A program made the position numbers and the translations under genes. A stretch of DNA of 64,000 nt from NCBI RefSeq assembly GCF_001020205.1, contig NZ_CP011663.1, positions 1,860,001 to 1,924,000 on the forward strand, read 5' to 3'. Under the pieces are notes generated by a model. That model did no database searches. It was not told the origin of the DNA and saw nothing but the letters and a program-made list of their open reading frames with translations. Source of the stretch: Clostridium sporogenes. Lineage in GTDB: Bacteria > Bacillota > Clostridia > Clostridiales > Clostridiaceae. Positions 19,402-28,346 of the stretch are shown piece by piece. The stretch's first letter is position 1. Each line of letters opens with the position of its first letter.

Positions 19402-19457
19402 AGAATATATCTACTATATAGGCATTCTCTATATAGTAGATATATTCTTTTTATTTT
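19402..19457 (+). terminator. Strong intrinsic terminator after hom
   Basis: Perfect 22-bp stem (19402-19423 with 19431-19452), 7-base loop, T-rich tail. Confidence 0.9.
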
Positions 19458-19780
19458 TGAAAGTAAATATCTTTCATATACACTTTTTTGTGTATATTTA
19501 GAAAATTAATAAAATTAAAATATATGAATGAATTATATTCACAGTATATTAAAAAAAAGTTTTTTTATATTGAAAATGACGGAGGAAAGATATGAAAATA
19601 TATATTCAAAATATGTATTATATGTATTTATATGTATATTTAACAATAAATTACATGAGAAAATTCTAAAAAATATTTTAGCTTTAGAATAAAATCTATA
19701 AAATCACAAAAGAATAAAACCGTATATTTCCTTGTAATATATTGATAAATAAAGGTAAAAAATGATTTAAAAAGTTTTTT

Positions 19781-19809
19781 TTGACGCCAAAAGAAATTTA
19801 TGGTATAGT
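19781..19809 (+). promoter_or_regulatory. Promoter of the Pel-type operon
   Basis: TTGACG (19781-19786), 17-base spacer, TATAGT (19804-19809). It is the best sigma-A-like match between hom and the exopolysaccharide genes. It implies a leader of about 740 bases. A second, weaker candidate has TTGACG at 20359-20364. Confidence 0.6.
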
Positions 19810-19815
19810 TTTTTT

Positions 19816-20559
19816 GTGCAAATTTTGATGTAGTTAAGTTATTATTAAAAAATATCTTAACTATTGGCAAAATTTCAGGTTCTTTGAAAAATGTATAAGT
19901 TTAGCTAATTTGATTAGTGACAAATAGGCTATGAATAAATATAATTTTGGCAGATTAATAAAGCTATTTATTAATTTCTAAGCAGTAATAAACAAGGCGA
20001 TAAAACTAATTTTATTTTTAAAGAAACTAATAATTTTAATTGGGACAAGATTATTGGATAATTCATTATTTTAAATTTAAGGATAAATAAATATATTGAG
20101 TTATTTGTGTTTGAAAATAAATTAAATATCTTTTTATCTTTATATTAAAATTTAAATGCATTATTAAATTATTATAATTTCACATTGGATCTATTTAAGT
20201 ATGCTTCGTATTATTTTAAATTTTAACTACTGCTTGAGTATATTATGGCAATATATCTGTGATAAATTCATATCTGTTATAGTGTTAGCAAATCTCAATT
20301 ATAAATTTGTCTACAAACAAATTTAACATATCTAGGATATTTATATAAGCTAAGTTAATTGACGAAGCTAAAAGGCAATTATAGATTACATTTCTCTTTT
20401 AAATAGTCTATTTGTCTAAACTTATATAACTTGAGAGAATCGACATAATAGAATTCCATTTTTTCTTTATTATTATTCTATTAAATTTATAGTTTTTCAT
20501 AGTGAAAATATTAATATTTATATAACTTAACATAATGGAATTTTTTGGAGGGATGATTT
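19816..20559 (+). promoter_or_regulatory. Long untranslated leader of the Pel-type operon
   Basis: No ORF of note. Visible structure: nested stems 19820-19827/19868-19875 and 19833-19838/19856-19861; a perfect 9-bp hairpin 20302-20310/20317-20325; and a 9-bp inverted pair, AATTCCATT (20452-20460) with AATGGAATT (20534-20542), the right arm ending just before the GGAGGG ribosome site. The c-di-GMP riboswitch consensus (GEMM) was looked for and not found. The function is unknown. Confidence 0.4.
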
Positions 20560-22746
20560 ATGAGAGTTTTGGTAACTGGAGGATATGGCTTTATTGGGTC
20601 ACATGTAGTAGAAAGGTTTGCAAAGGAAGGATATGAAGTATTTATCATTGATAATATGTCTTCAGGAAAACTTGAAAATGTGAATTGTAAACATAAATTT
20701 TATAAATTTGATGTTGAAGATAAAAGATGTGAATTTGTTTTTAAGAACAATAACTTTGATATTGTGGTTCATTTAGCTGCGCAAATTAATGTAATAACCT
20801 CTTTAAAAGACCCGTTTTTAGATACTAAAACAAATATTTTAGGTTTGGTTAATATGCTTGAATTATCTACAAAGTATAAGGTTAAGAAATTTATTTTTGC
20901 TTCTTCAGCAGCAATTTATGGTAATAATGAAAATATACCTCTTACAGAAAGAGAGATAGCCGAGCCGTTATCACCTTATGGTATAAGTAAATATGTGGGA
21001 GAAGGGTATTGTAAAAAATGGAATGAAATATATAATTTAGATACTATTTGTTTTAGATTTTCAAATGTATATGGACCAAGACAAGGAATTATAGGAGAAG
21101 GTGGAGTTGTTTCCATTTTTATGGATAATATAACTAAAGATCAAGAAATTACTTTAAATGGTGATGGAGAGCAAACAAGAGATTTTATTTATGTATCAGA
21201 TTTAACAGATGCATTATTTAAAGCAGCTGAAAGTAATATTTCTTCTGGAGTGTATAATCTTTCTACTAATAGTAGGTCAAGCTTAAATAATTTAATTAAA
21301 ATATTAAACAATTTAAAAAATATAAAGGGCATTATTAAAAAAGAAGATAGAAAAGGAGATATTAAACATTCCAGTTTAGATAACACAAAGATAAAGAAAG
21401 CACTGGGATGGATACCTATGGTTTCACTAGAACAAGGTATAAAAAATACATTTGATTGGTATTCAACTAATTATAAAGTTGAAGAAAGCAATACGGAAAA
21501 AAAAAAGTTAAAATATGATGATAAAATAAAAAAATGTATACCCTATATTGAAAATATAGCATTATTTATTCTAATAATAGTTTTGACTACTTTTAAAAAT
21601 GGAGAATATCTTGAAAATACTATGGATTTAAAACTTGCTTATATTTTTATAATAGGATTAACACATGGAAGAAATCAAACAATAATTGCAACTACATTAA
21701 CTAGCATTTTAGTTACTGTTGAAAATATTTTAAGGGGAAGGTCTGTTTTTACGTTACCTCTAGATACTAATTTTGCTTTTAAAATTGGTATGTATATATT
21801 AGTTGGGGTTATTATTAGTTATATTTTTGAAAGATATTTGAAAAAAGAGCAGTCTCAAAAGAGAATTGTTGAGTCTTTAAAAGATGAGTATGATTTATTA
21901 CAAAATATATATAATGAAATACTTGAAGAAAAGTCAGTTCTGCAAGATCAAGTTGTAAATTCAGAAAATAGCTTTGGAAAGATATATGGAATTATTAAGA
22001 AATTAGATAGCTTGGAATCACAGTATGTTTATAGTGAGGCAGTTGAAGTAATCGAAAAGATTTTGAAGGTAGGGGATGCATCAATATACTCAATGGATAA
22101 AAACAATAAATATTTAAGATTAATTGTTAGAAAGGGGAAGAATGATATTAATATGCCTAAGACAATTACATTAGATTATTTAAAAGAAGCAAAAACTAAT
22201 ATATTTAATGGTGAATTGTTTGTAAATAAAAATCTTCATAGGGATATTCCAATGTTTATTTCTCCAATAAATGATCAGCATGGTACTCCGATTGCTTTAA
22301 TAATGATTAATTCGGTTAAGTTTGAAAGATTAACATTGCATTTTATAAATTTGATAAATGTGGTTACAGGCTTAATTAAAGCAGCTATTTTAAAGGCATA
22401 TAAATATGAAGAAGCTATAAGAGATAAAAGATATATAGAAAATACGCCTATTTTAAAGAGAGAGTTCTTTGAAAATATAAAAAATATTAAAAAAGATGAA
22501 ATGGAGAAGAATAAATCAGAGTTTATTATGTTAAAAGTTAAAAATAAAGATAAAGATATTAATAGTTTATCTCATTTAATATTTAAGACAATTAGGCAAA
22601 GTGATTATATAGGAATGACGTCACATGATGACTTAGTTTTGATTTTATCAAATGCTTCTAAATCTGATAGTGGCTTAATAGTAGAAAGATTAAATGAAAA
22701 AGGTATACAAGCTGAAGAATATAATGAGGAGTACCTATATGTTTAA
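20560..22746 (+). CDS. UDP-sugar epimerase (PelX/GalE-like) fused to PelD-like c-di-GMP receptor
   Basis: 728 residues in two parts. Residues 1-310 are an extended short-chain epimerase: GGYGFIG nucleotide motif at 7-13, FASSAAIYG, and the Y140-x3-K144 catalytic pair. It likely interconverts UDP-GlcNAc and UDP-GalNAc (or Glc/Gal). From about 328 to 430 come about four membrane segments, a coiled linker, a GAF-like domain (about 470-600) and a degenerate GGDEF (about 620-728) in which SHDDL (688-692) replaces GGDEF while the I-site RQSD (679-682) is kept, five residues upstream. This is the architecture of Pseudomonas PelD, which binds c-di-GMP to switch on Pel synthesis. The fusion with an epimerase is unusual. 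First gene of a nine-gene operon; GGAGGG precedes the ATG. Confidence 0.8.
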   Translation: MRVLVTGGYGFIGSHVVERFAKEGYEVFIIDNMSSGKLENVNCKHKFYKFDVEDKRCEFVFKNNNFDIVVHLAAQINVITSLKDPFLDTKTNILGLVNMLELSTKYKVKKFIFASSAAIYGNNENIPLTEREIAEPLSPYGISKYVGEGYCKKWNEIYNLDTICFRFSNVYGPRQGIIGEGGVVSIFMDNITKDQEITLNGDGEQTRDFIYVSDLTDALFKAAESNISSGVYNLSTNSRSSLNNLIKILNNLKNIKGIIKKEDRKGDIKHSSLDNTKIKKALGWIPMVSLEQGIKNTFDWYSTNYKVEESNTEKKKLKYDDKIKKCIPYIENIALFILIIVLTTFKNGEYLENTMDLKLAYIFIIGLTHGRNQTIIATTLTSILVTVENILRGRSVFTLPLDTNFAFKIGMYILVGVIISYIFERYLKKEQSQKRIVESLKDEYDLLQNIYNEILEEKSVLQDQVVNSENSFGKIYGIIKKLDSLESQYVYSEAVEVIEKILKVGDASIYSMDKNNKYLRLIVRKGKNDINMPKTITLDYLKEAKTNIFNGELFVNKNLHRDIPMFISPINDQHGTPIALIMINSVKFERLTLHFINLINVVTGLIKAAILKAYKYEEAIRDKRYIENTPILKREFFENIKNIKKDEMEKNKSEFIMLKVKNKDKDINSLSHLIFKTIRQSDYIGMTSHDDLVLILSNASKSDSGLIVERLNEKGIQAEEYNEEYLYV

Positions 22747-23626
22747 GATATACTTAATTAATATCATTTTTTCCTTAATAATTTTTCTTTTTGCAAAAGT
22801 GAAAAAAAAAGAAGAATACTTTATTGGATTTATAATAATGATTTGTCTACCCTTTTTAGGGAGCGTATTTTATATTATGAATATTTATTATAGAAAAAAA
22901 ATTACTAGTAAATTTAAGGTTTCAGAATTAGAAAAAGATAGTTATAGTCAATATGATGACTTAACATCAAAACCATTTTATTTAAGCAAGAAAATGGATG
23001 TTATTCCAGTAGAGGACGCCCTTGTGCTTAATGATGAAAAAATTAAGCAAAATCTTATTATTAATGTTTTAAAGAGTGATCCATATAAATATTTAGGTTT
23101 TTTAAAAAAAGCACTTAAGGATGAAGATACAGAAACATCACATTATGCTGCTACAGCAGTTACTGAGGTGAAACGTAAACTTACTTTAGAAATTCAAGAG
23201 TTTGAAGAAAGATATGAAAAGAATAAAACTGATTTAACTGTAATAAAAGCATATGCAGATGCGATAAAAAAATATAATGATAGTGGATTATTAGATAAGA
23301 GTGCATATCAAAAGAACCTATATATATATAGAGAATTATTAGAAAAGATCATTAAAATAGACGAATCAGATGAATATCTATATGAAGAAATTATAAACGG
23401 CTATATTCTATTAAAAGAATTTAAAAAAGCTATAGAATATTGCAATCGATACTTTGAAAAATTTAAAAAATCTGAAAAACCATATTTATTAATTATGAAA
23501 ATCTATTTTATTAATAAAAATAGAACTAAATTTAATAAAGTATTAGAAAAGCTTAAGGAATCTAATGTTATATTAAATAAAGATTCTTTAAATCTTATTA
23601 AATTTTGGTTAGAAGGAGAAATTTAA
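22739..23626 (+). CDS. PelE-like membrane protein with TPR-like domain
   Basis: 295 residues. Two N-terminal membrane segments (about 4-20 and 28-48) are followed by a helical cytoplasmic region with TPR-like pairs (EFKKAIEYCNRYFEKFKK near residue 225). Pseudomonas PelE has the same plan and joins PelD and PelG at the membrane. The start is ATG 22739, seven bases after GAGGAG and overlapping the previous stop by 8 bases; the longer frame beginning at 22694 has no ribosome site. Sequence identity to PelE is not asserted; the call rests on topology and position between the PelD and PelA equivalents. Confidence 0.65.
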   Translation: MFKIYLINIIFSLIIFLFAKVKKKEEYFIGFIIMICLPFLGSVFYIMNIYYRKKITSKFKVSELEKDSYSQYDDLTSKPFYLSKKMDVIPVEDALVLNDEKIKQNLIINVLKSDPYKYLGFLKKALKDEDTETSHYAATAVTEVKRKLTLEIQEFEERYEKNKTDLTVIKAYADAIKKYNDSGLLDKSAYQKNLYIYRELLEKIIKIDESDEYLYEEIINGYILLKEFKKAIEYCNRYFEKFKKSEKPYLLIMKIYFINKNRTKFNKVLEKLKESNVILNKDSLNLIKFWLEGEI

Positions 23627-25455
23627 TGAATAATAATAAGTTATTTATTAGATTTGTTATAGTTTTATTGATTCTAGCCCTTGGTTTATTTGTTTTTAGA
23701 CTAGAATTTATTTTAGGAAATGTTGAAAATACAGATGTATATAAAGATTACAACAGTAAGGATGGTAAGACATCTGATAAGTATAGTAGTGTTAGTAATG
23801 CTAATAATGAAAAATACCTTTTTATATATAATCCAGGGGAAGAGATTAGTGTTAAGATAAAAGAAAATTTAAGTATAGTATTTTCATCTATTAAGAAGAA
23901 GGTTGATTATAAAGTAAATACAGATAATAATTTTTCTTTTAAGGGATATAAATGTGTAATAATAGATTTTCAATATTTATATAAATTTAAATTTTTTAAT
24001 GAATTATTTCAATATGTTAAAAATGGAGGTACTGTTATTTTTGCAGTAACACCTGAGATATATAATGGCCTTGAAGGTATTAGTAGGGAAGTGGGAATTT
24101 ATGAATACAGAGAAATCACTAATATTAAAGGGATTAAATTAACAAATGATCTAATTTTTAAAGGTAATGGGGTTTCTAACCCTAATGCAGAGATTTCATC
24201 TGTTCAGGCTCAAGTTGATAAAAATTGTATTGTTCATGCGGTTTCTGAAAATAACAGACCTATAATTTGGGAAAAGTCCTTAGGAAATGGGAAAATATTA
24301 TTTACTAATGGGGATCTTTTTCAATATAAGAAATATAGGGGTTTGTTTGTAGGATTGTTAAGTAAAATAAAATCAGGGTTTATTTATCCTATTATGAACA
24401 TGAAATTAAATTTTATAGATGATTTTCCTTGTCCTATTCCAGAAGGTTATAATAAAAAAATATATTCAGAATATGGAAGAAATACAAGTGATTTTTATAC
24501 AGAAATTTGGTGGCCGACTATGCTAAAAAGTGCTAAAAATTATGATGCTAAGTATTCAACTTATTATATTGAATCTTATAATGATTTGGTAAATGGTAAT
24601 TTTGATAAAGCTAGAAGTAAAGAGAATAGGGATATTCTTTTTAAATTAGGATATGAGGTAATTAAAAATGGTGGAGAAATAGGTCTTCATGGATATAATC
24701 ATGAACCACTTTTTTCAAATGAAAAAATTAAAGAGGTAGAGTCAGAATATAAGATTTGGCCTAGTCAAGAAAAAATGGTACAAGCTCTTGAAGAAGTGAG
24801 TAATTATTTAAAGTCTGTTTTCCCGAATTATAAATTTAGAAGTTATGTCCCACCTTCCAATATAATTGATAAAAAGGGTAAGGAGGCATTAAAAAAGGTT
24901 TTCCCAGATATTAAAGTAATAGCATCAGTTCTAGAAGGGGATAGTGATAAGGATGATGTACATTGTGTACAAGAATTTTCAAGAGATTCTGGAGGTGTTT
25001 TGAGTATTCCAAGATTTTCTTCAGGTTATGGATACACAGAAGAAAAAAAATTTGATATTTATAATGGAATTATGGCTTATGGGGTTTTTTCACATTTTGT
25101 TCATCCAGATGATGTTTTAGATACAGAAAGAAGTGAAGGAATGAATTGGGAAAAAATGAGTACTGAATATAATAAAATGATGAAAGACGTATATACCAAT
25201 TTTGATTGGTTAAACAGTATGACAATTTCAAATGGTGGTATAGAACTAAGTAAATATTTAGATAGTGATATAGCTTTTGAATATAATGATAATTCTATTA
25301 ACGGGTATTGTAAAAATTTCAAAGGCACTATGTATTATATTTTAAGAAGCGATAAAAAAATAACTAAAACAAATAATTGTGATTTTAAGGAAATTGATAA
25401 TAAATTTTATTTAATAAAAGTAAAAGATTGTGAATTTAAATTAGAAATGGAATGA
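23626..25455 (+). CDS. PelA-like polysaccharide deacetylase
   Basis: 609 residues. A single N-terminal membrane anchor (about 6-28), an extracytoplasmic flavodoxin-like region (about 60-250), then a carbohydrate esterase 4-like barrel: the metal/catalytic Asp pair D265-D266 in NFIDDFP and the H355-G-Y-N-H359 motif that supplies two metal-binding histidines. In the Gram-positive Pel systems PelA keeps the deacetylase but lacks the hydrolase domain of the Pseudomonas enzyme, which fits this size. Its role would be partial de-N-acetylation of the exported polymer, giving it positive charge. The start at ATG 23626 overlaps the previous stop by one base with AAGGAG upstream. Confidence 0.75.
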   Translation: MNNNKLFIRFVIVLLILALGLFVFRLEFILGNVENTDVYKDYNSKDGKTSDKYSSVSNANNEKYLFIYNPGEEISVKIKENLSIVFSSIKKKVDYKVNTDNNFSFKGYKCVIIDFQYLYKFKFFNELFQYVKNGGTVIFAVTPEIYNGLEGISREVGIYEYREITNIKGIKLTNDLIFKGNGVSNPNAEISSVQAQVDKNCIVHAVSENNRPIIWEKSLGNGKILFTNGDLFQYKKYRGLFVGLLSKIKSGFIYPIMNMKLNFIDDFPCPIPEGYNKKIYSEYGRNTSDFYTEIWWPTMLKSAKNYDAKYSTYYIESYNDLVNGNFDKARSKENRDILFKLGYEVIKNGGEIGLHGYNHEPLFSNEKIKEVESEYKIWPSQEKMVQALEEVSNYLKSVFPNYKFRSYVPPSNIIDKKGKEALKKVFPDIKVIASVLEGDSDKDDVHCVQEFSRDSGGVLSIPRFSSGYGYTEEKKFDIYNGIMAYGVFSHFVHPDDVLDTERSEGMNWEKMSTEYNKMMKDVYTNFDWLNSMTISNGGIELSKYLDSDIAFEYNDNSINGYCKNFKGTMYYILRSDKKITKTNNCDFKEIDNKFYLIKVKDCEFKLEME

Positions 25456-25461
25456 TGTGAG

Positions 25462-26877
25462 ATGAGAATTTGTATTATAGCAGAGGGGAGTTATCCATAT
25501 GTTACTGGTGGGGTATCAAGCTGGATACAAAGTCTTGTAAGATTAATGCCTGAGCATGAATTTGTAATTTTTGCAATAGGAGCTGAGGAAAGTTTAAAAG
25601 GGAAGTTTAAGTACAAATTGCCAGAAAACATTATTCAGGTTAAAGAAATTTTTTTAGATACATATCTTAAGGATAGCGGTGAAGTAATAATTCAGATGAA
25701 TCTTAAAGAAAATGAGAAAAATATTATTAAGAATTTAATATTAGGAGAAAACTTAAATTGGAATGATCTTTTTTCATTTATTGAAGAACATAAAAATTAT
25801 TCTGTTTCAGAGTTTTTAATGAGTAAAGATTTTTATGATATTATTCGTGAGATATGTGAAGAGAAATATCCTTATATAGGTTTTAATGATTTTTTCTGGA
25901 CCATACGATCAATGATTTTAACTTTATTCCAAATTCTTAGAAATGAGATTCCTAAAGCTGATATTTATCATAGTGTGTCCACTGGGTATGCTGGAGTTAT
26001 TGCGTCCCTTGGAAAGTATAAATATCATGTTCCAATGATTCTTACAGAACATGGAATATATACAAGAGAAAGAGAAGAAGAATTAATAAAGGCTGATTGG
26101 GTTCAAAGCGATTTGAAGGATTTTTGGATAAAGTTTTTTTATACATTATCAAGATGTGCCTATAAGTTTTCAGATAAGGTAATAACCTTATTTGAAAGAA
26201 ATAAAAATATTCAGGTTAAATTAGGATGTAAAGAAAATAAAATATCAATAATACCTAATGGAGTAAATTGCAAAGACTTTAATAATATTAATAGAAAGAA
26301 AGAAAAAGATGAAATTATAAATATTGGGGCTCTTTTGAGAGTAGTTCCAATAAAAGATGTAAAAACAATTATTCAAGGATTTGCTGTAGCTTATGAAAAG
26401 GTGAAAAATATTCACCTTTTCATAATGGGACCGGAAGATGAGGATCCTATTTACACTGAAGAGTGTAAGGCATTTGCTAAATCACTGAAGCTTAAAAATA
26501 TAACATTTACAGGCCAGATAAATGTTAAAGAGTATGTAGGTAAGATGGACATTCTTGTACTCGGAAGTATAAGTGAAGGCCAACCATTAGCAGTATTAGA
26601 GGGGATGGCTTGTGGTAAACCACATGTCCTTACAGATGTTGGAAGCTGCAAAGAACTCATGTATGGAACCATGGATGATACAGCACAGGCTGGAATAATT
26701 GTGCCTGTTATGGATTATGAAGCCTTTGGTGCTGCTATCATAAAATTAAGTAACAATAAGAAACTTATGGATAAATTGGGTGGAAATGCATATGCAAGAG
26801 TTTCAACTAGGTATACTATTGAAAATTTCATAAATAGTTATAAAAAAATTTATAATGAAGTGGTGAGAGAAATATAA
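25462..26877 (+). CDS. pelF: PelF glycosyltransferase (GT4)
   Basis: 471 residues, GT-B fold. N-terminal AEGSYPYVTGGVSSWIQSL is characteristic of PelF. The C-terminal nucleotide-sugar domain has EGQPLAVLE, an E-x7-E motif (E372 and E380). PelF is the cytosolic polymerase of Pel using UDP-GlcNAc/GalNAc type donors. It lies six bases after the deacetylase gene and overlaps pelG by one base. The close pairing of PelF and PelG is the most diagnostic feature of this locus. Confidence 0.88.
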   Translation: MRICIIAEGSYPYVTGGVSSWIQSLVRLMPEHEFVIFAIGAEESLKGKFKYKLPENIIQVKEIFLDTYLKDSGEVIIQMNLKENEKNIIKNLILGENLNWNDLFSFIEEHKNYSVSEFLMSKDFYDIIREICEEKYPYIGFNDFFWTIRSMILTLFQILRNEIPKADIYHSVSTGYAGVIASLGKYKYHVPMILTEHGIYTREREEELIKADWVQSDLKDFWIKFFYTLSRCAYKFSDKVITLFERNKNIQVKLGCKENKISIIPNGVNCKDFNNINRKKEKDEIINIGALLRVVPIKDVKTIIQGFAVAYEKVKNIHLFIMGPEDEDPIYTEECKAFAKSLKLKNITFTGQINVKEYVGKMDILVLGSISEGQPLAVLEGMACGKPHVLTDVGSCKELMYGTMDDTAQAGIIVPVMDYEAFGAAIIKLSNNKKLMDKLGGNAYARVSTRYTIENFINSYKKIYNEVVREI

Positions 26878-28346
26878 TGGCTGGAATAGGTTTTGAATTA
26901 AAAAAACTTTTTAAAGAACATAGCTTGTTTTATGATATTAGAGCATATTTCATATCTTCCTTGGTAAGTATTGGACCTACATGTTTATGTATATTACTAA
27001 TTACGACAATGCAATATTTTATGAAAGTTATGGGCGAAAGTTATAAAAGTGTAGAATATTTTGTGACAATAATAGTATATTGTTTTTCATTTTCATTAAT
27101 AATTACAGGAGGATTTTCTCTTTTAATATCCAGATATGTTTCAGATTGTATATATAAAGATAATAAAGAAAAGATAGTACCTTCACTATTTGGTATTTTA
27201 TCTATAGTTTTGGTAATTGATTTTACTATTTCAAATTTATTTTATATTAATTCTAATATAAGTAGTTGTGTAAAAATACTTTCTATAATTCTTTTAGGTG
27301 AATTATCAGTAGTATGGATTCAATCAGTATACATATCTGTTTTAAAAGATTATGTAGCAATTTTAAAGAGCTTTTTGATAGGGATTGGTAATATAATAAT
27401 AATTTATTTTGTTTTAAGTTATTTTATAAAGTTTAGTATATTTTATAGTGCGTTACTTTCTATTACTTTTGGATTCTTTGTAATGATAATGTTGTTTATA
27501 AAAAAGATAATAGAAGAATTTGGGCAAAATAGTTTTAACTATAAAGAGTGCTTTGAAGTAATTACAAGTTTTAATAAATATCCATATATATTTATTACAG
27601 GTTTTTTATATTATATTGGAATGTATATACATAATTTTGTGTTTTGGCTTAGTCCTAAGGGAATAACTGTGGAGAATACTTTTAGAGTTGCGCCATTTTA
27701 TGATATTGCATTATTTTATGCTTTTTTATCATTAATGCCCATAACGGTACTATTTCAAGTAAAGACTGAAACTGCATTTTATCCTAAATATAAAAAATAT
27801 TATATGGTATCTCAGGAAAAAGGAAACATAGAAGATATTAATTTAGCAAGGTCAGAAATGATTTCTACATTGTATTCTGAACTAAATTATCTTATTGAAA
27901 TGCAATTTATTATTGGTTTAGTATTTATGGTATTTGGAAAAAAATTTTTACCTCAGATAGGGCTGGCAGGATTGCCAACAGATATATTTTCTATACTAGT
28001 TTTAGGAAGCATGAGTTTTTCTATAATGTATATTATAGTAGTGATTTTACTTTATTTTGACAGTATGGTAAATGCTATGAAAATATCAATTGTTTTCTGT
28101 GTGTTAAATTTTTTATTAACATTATTAACATTATTTTTAGGTGAGTATTTTTATGGATTTGGATTCTTTGTAGCAGCTTTAAGTTCCTTTATTTATTCAT
28201 ATCGTAAGCTTGATTCGTTTTTAAAAGAAATAGATTATTATACTTTTGCTTCTCAACCAATATTTATAAAAAAAGTGGATGGTTTTTTTGTTAGATTATA
28301 CCATAATAAAATTATGAAAGGAGACAAATTGAGTGAAAAAGATTAG
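26877..28346 (+). CDS. pelG: PelG polysaccharide export membrane protein
   Basis: 489 residues, about twelve membrane segments, starting MAGIGFELKKLFKE, the typical PelG beginning. It belongs to the MOP flippase-related transporters and is thought to move the polymer made by PelF across the membrane. The ATG overlaps the pelF stop (TAATG). Its own 3' end overlaps the next start by 14 bases, tying the Pel core to the CotH module by translational coupling. Confidence 0.88.
   Translation: MAGIGFELKKLFKEHSLFYDIRAYFISSLVSIGPTCLCILLITTMQYFMKVMGESYKSVEYFVTIIVYCFSFSLIITGGFSLLISRYVSDCIYKDNKEKIVPSLFGILSIVLVIDFTISNLFYINSNISSCVKILSIILLGELSVVWIQSVYISVLKDYVAILKSFLIGIGNIIIIYFVLSYFIKFSIFYSALLSITFGFFVMIMLFIKKIIEEFGQNSFNYKECFEVITSFNKYPYIFITGFLYYIGMYIHNFVFWLSPKGITVENTFRVAPFYDIALFYAFLSLMPITVLFQVKTETAFYPKYKKYYMVSQEKGNIEDINLARSEMISTLYSELNYLIEMQFIIGLVFMVFGKKFLPQIGLAGLPTDIFSILVLGSMSFSIMYIIVVILLYFDSMVNAMKISIVFCVLNFLLTLLTLFLGEYFYGFGFFVAALSSFIYSYRKLDSFLKEIDYYTFASQPIFIKKVDGFFVRLYHNKIMKGDKLSEKD

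Noticed and set aside
19640..19870. 76-codon minus-strand frame before the Pel-type operon
   Set aside because: Phe/Lys/Tyr-rich as expected from AT-rich DNA, no ribosome site, and it overlaps the probable promoter of the operon.
19816..20559. c-di-GMP riboswitch in the leader of the Pel-type operon
   Set aside because: The conserved GEMM core sequence was looked for and is not present; a type II switch was not recognised either.
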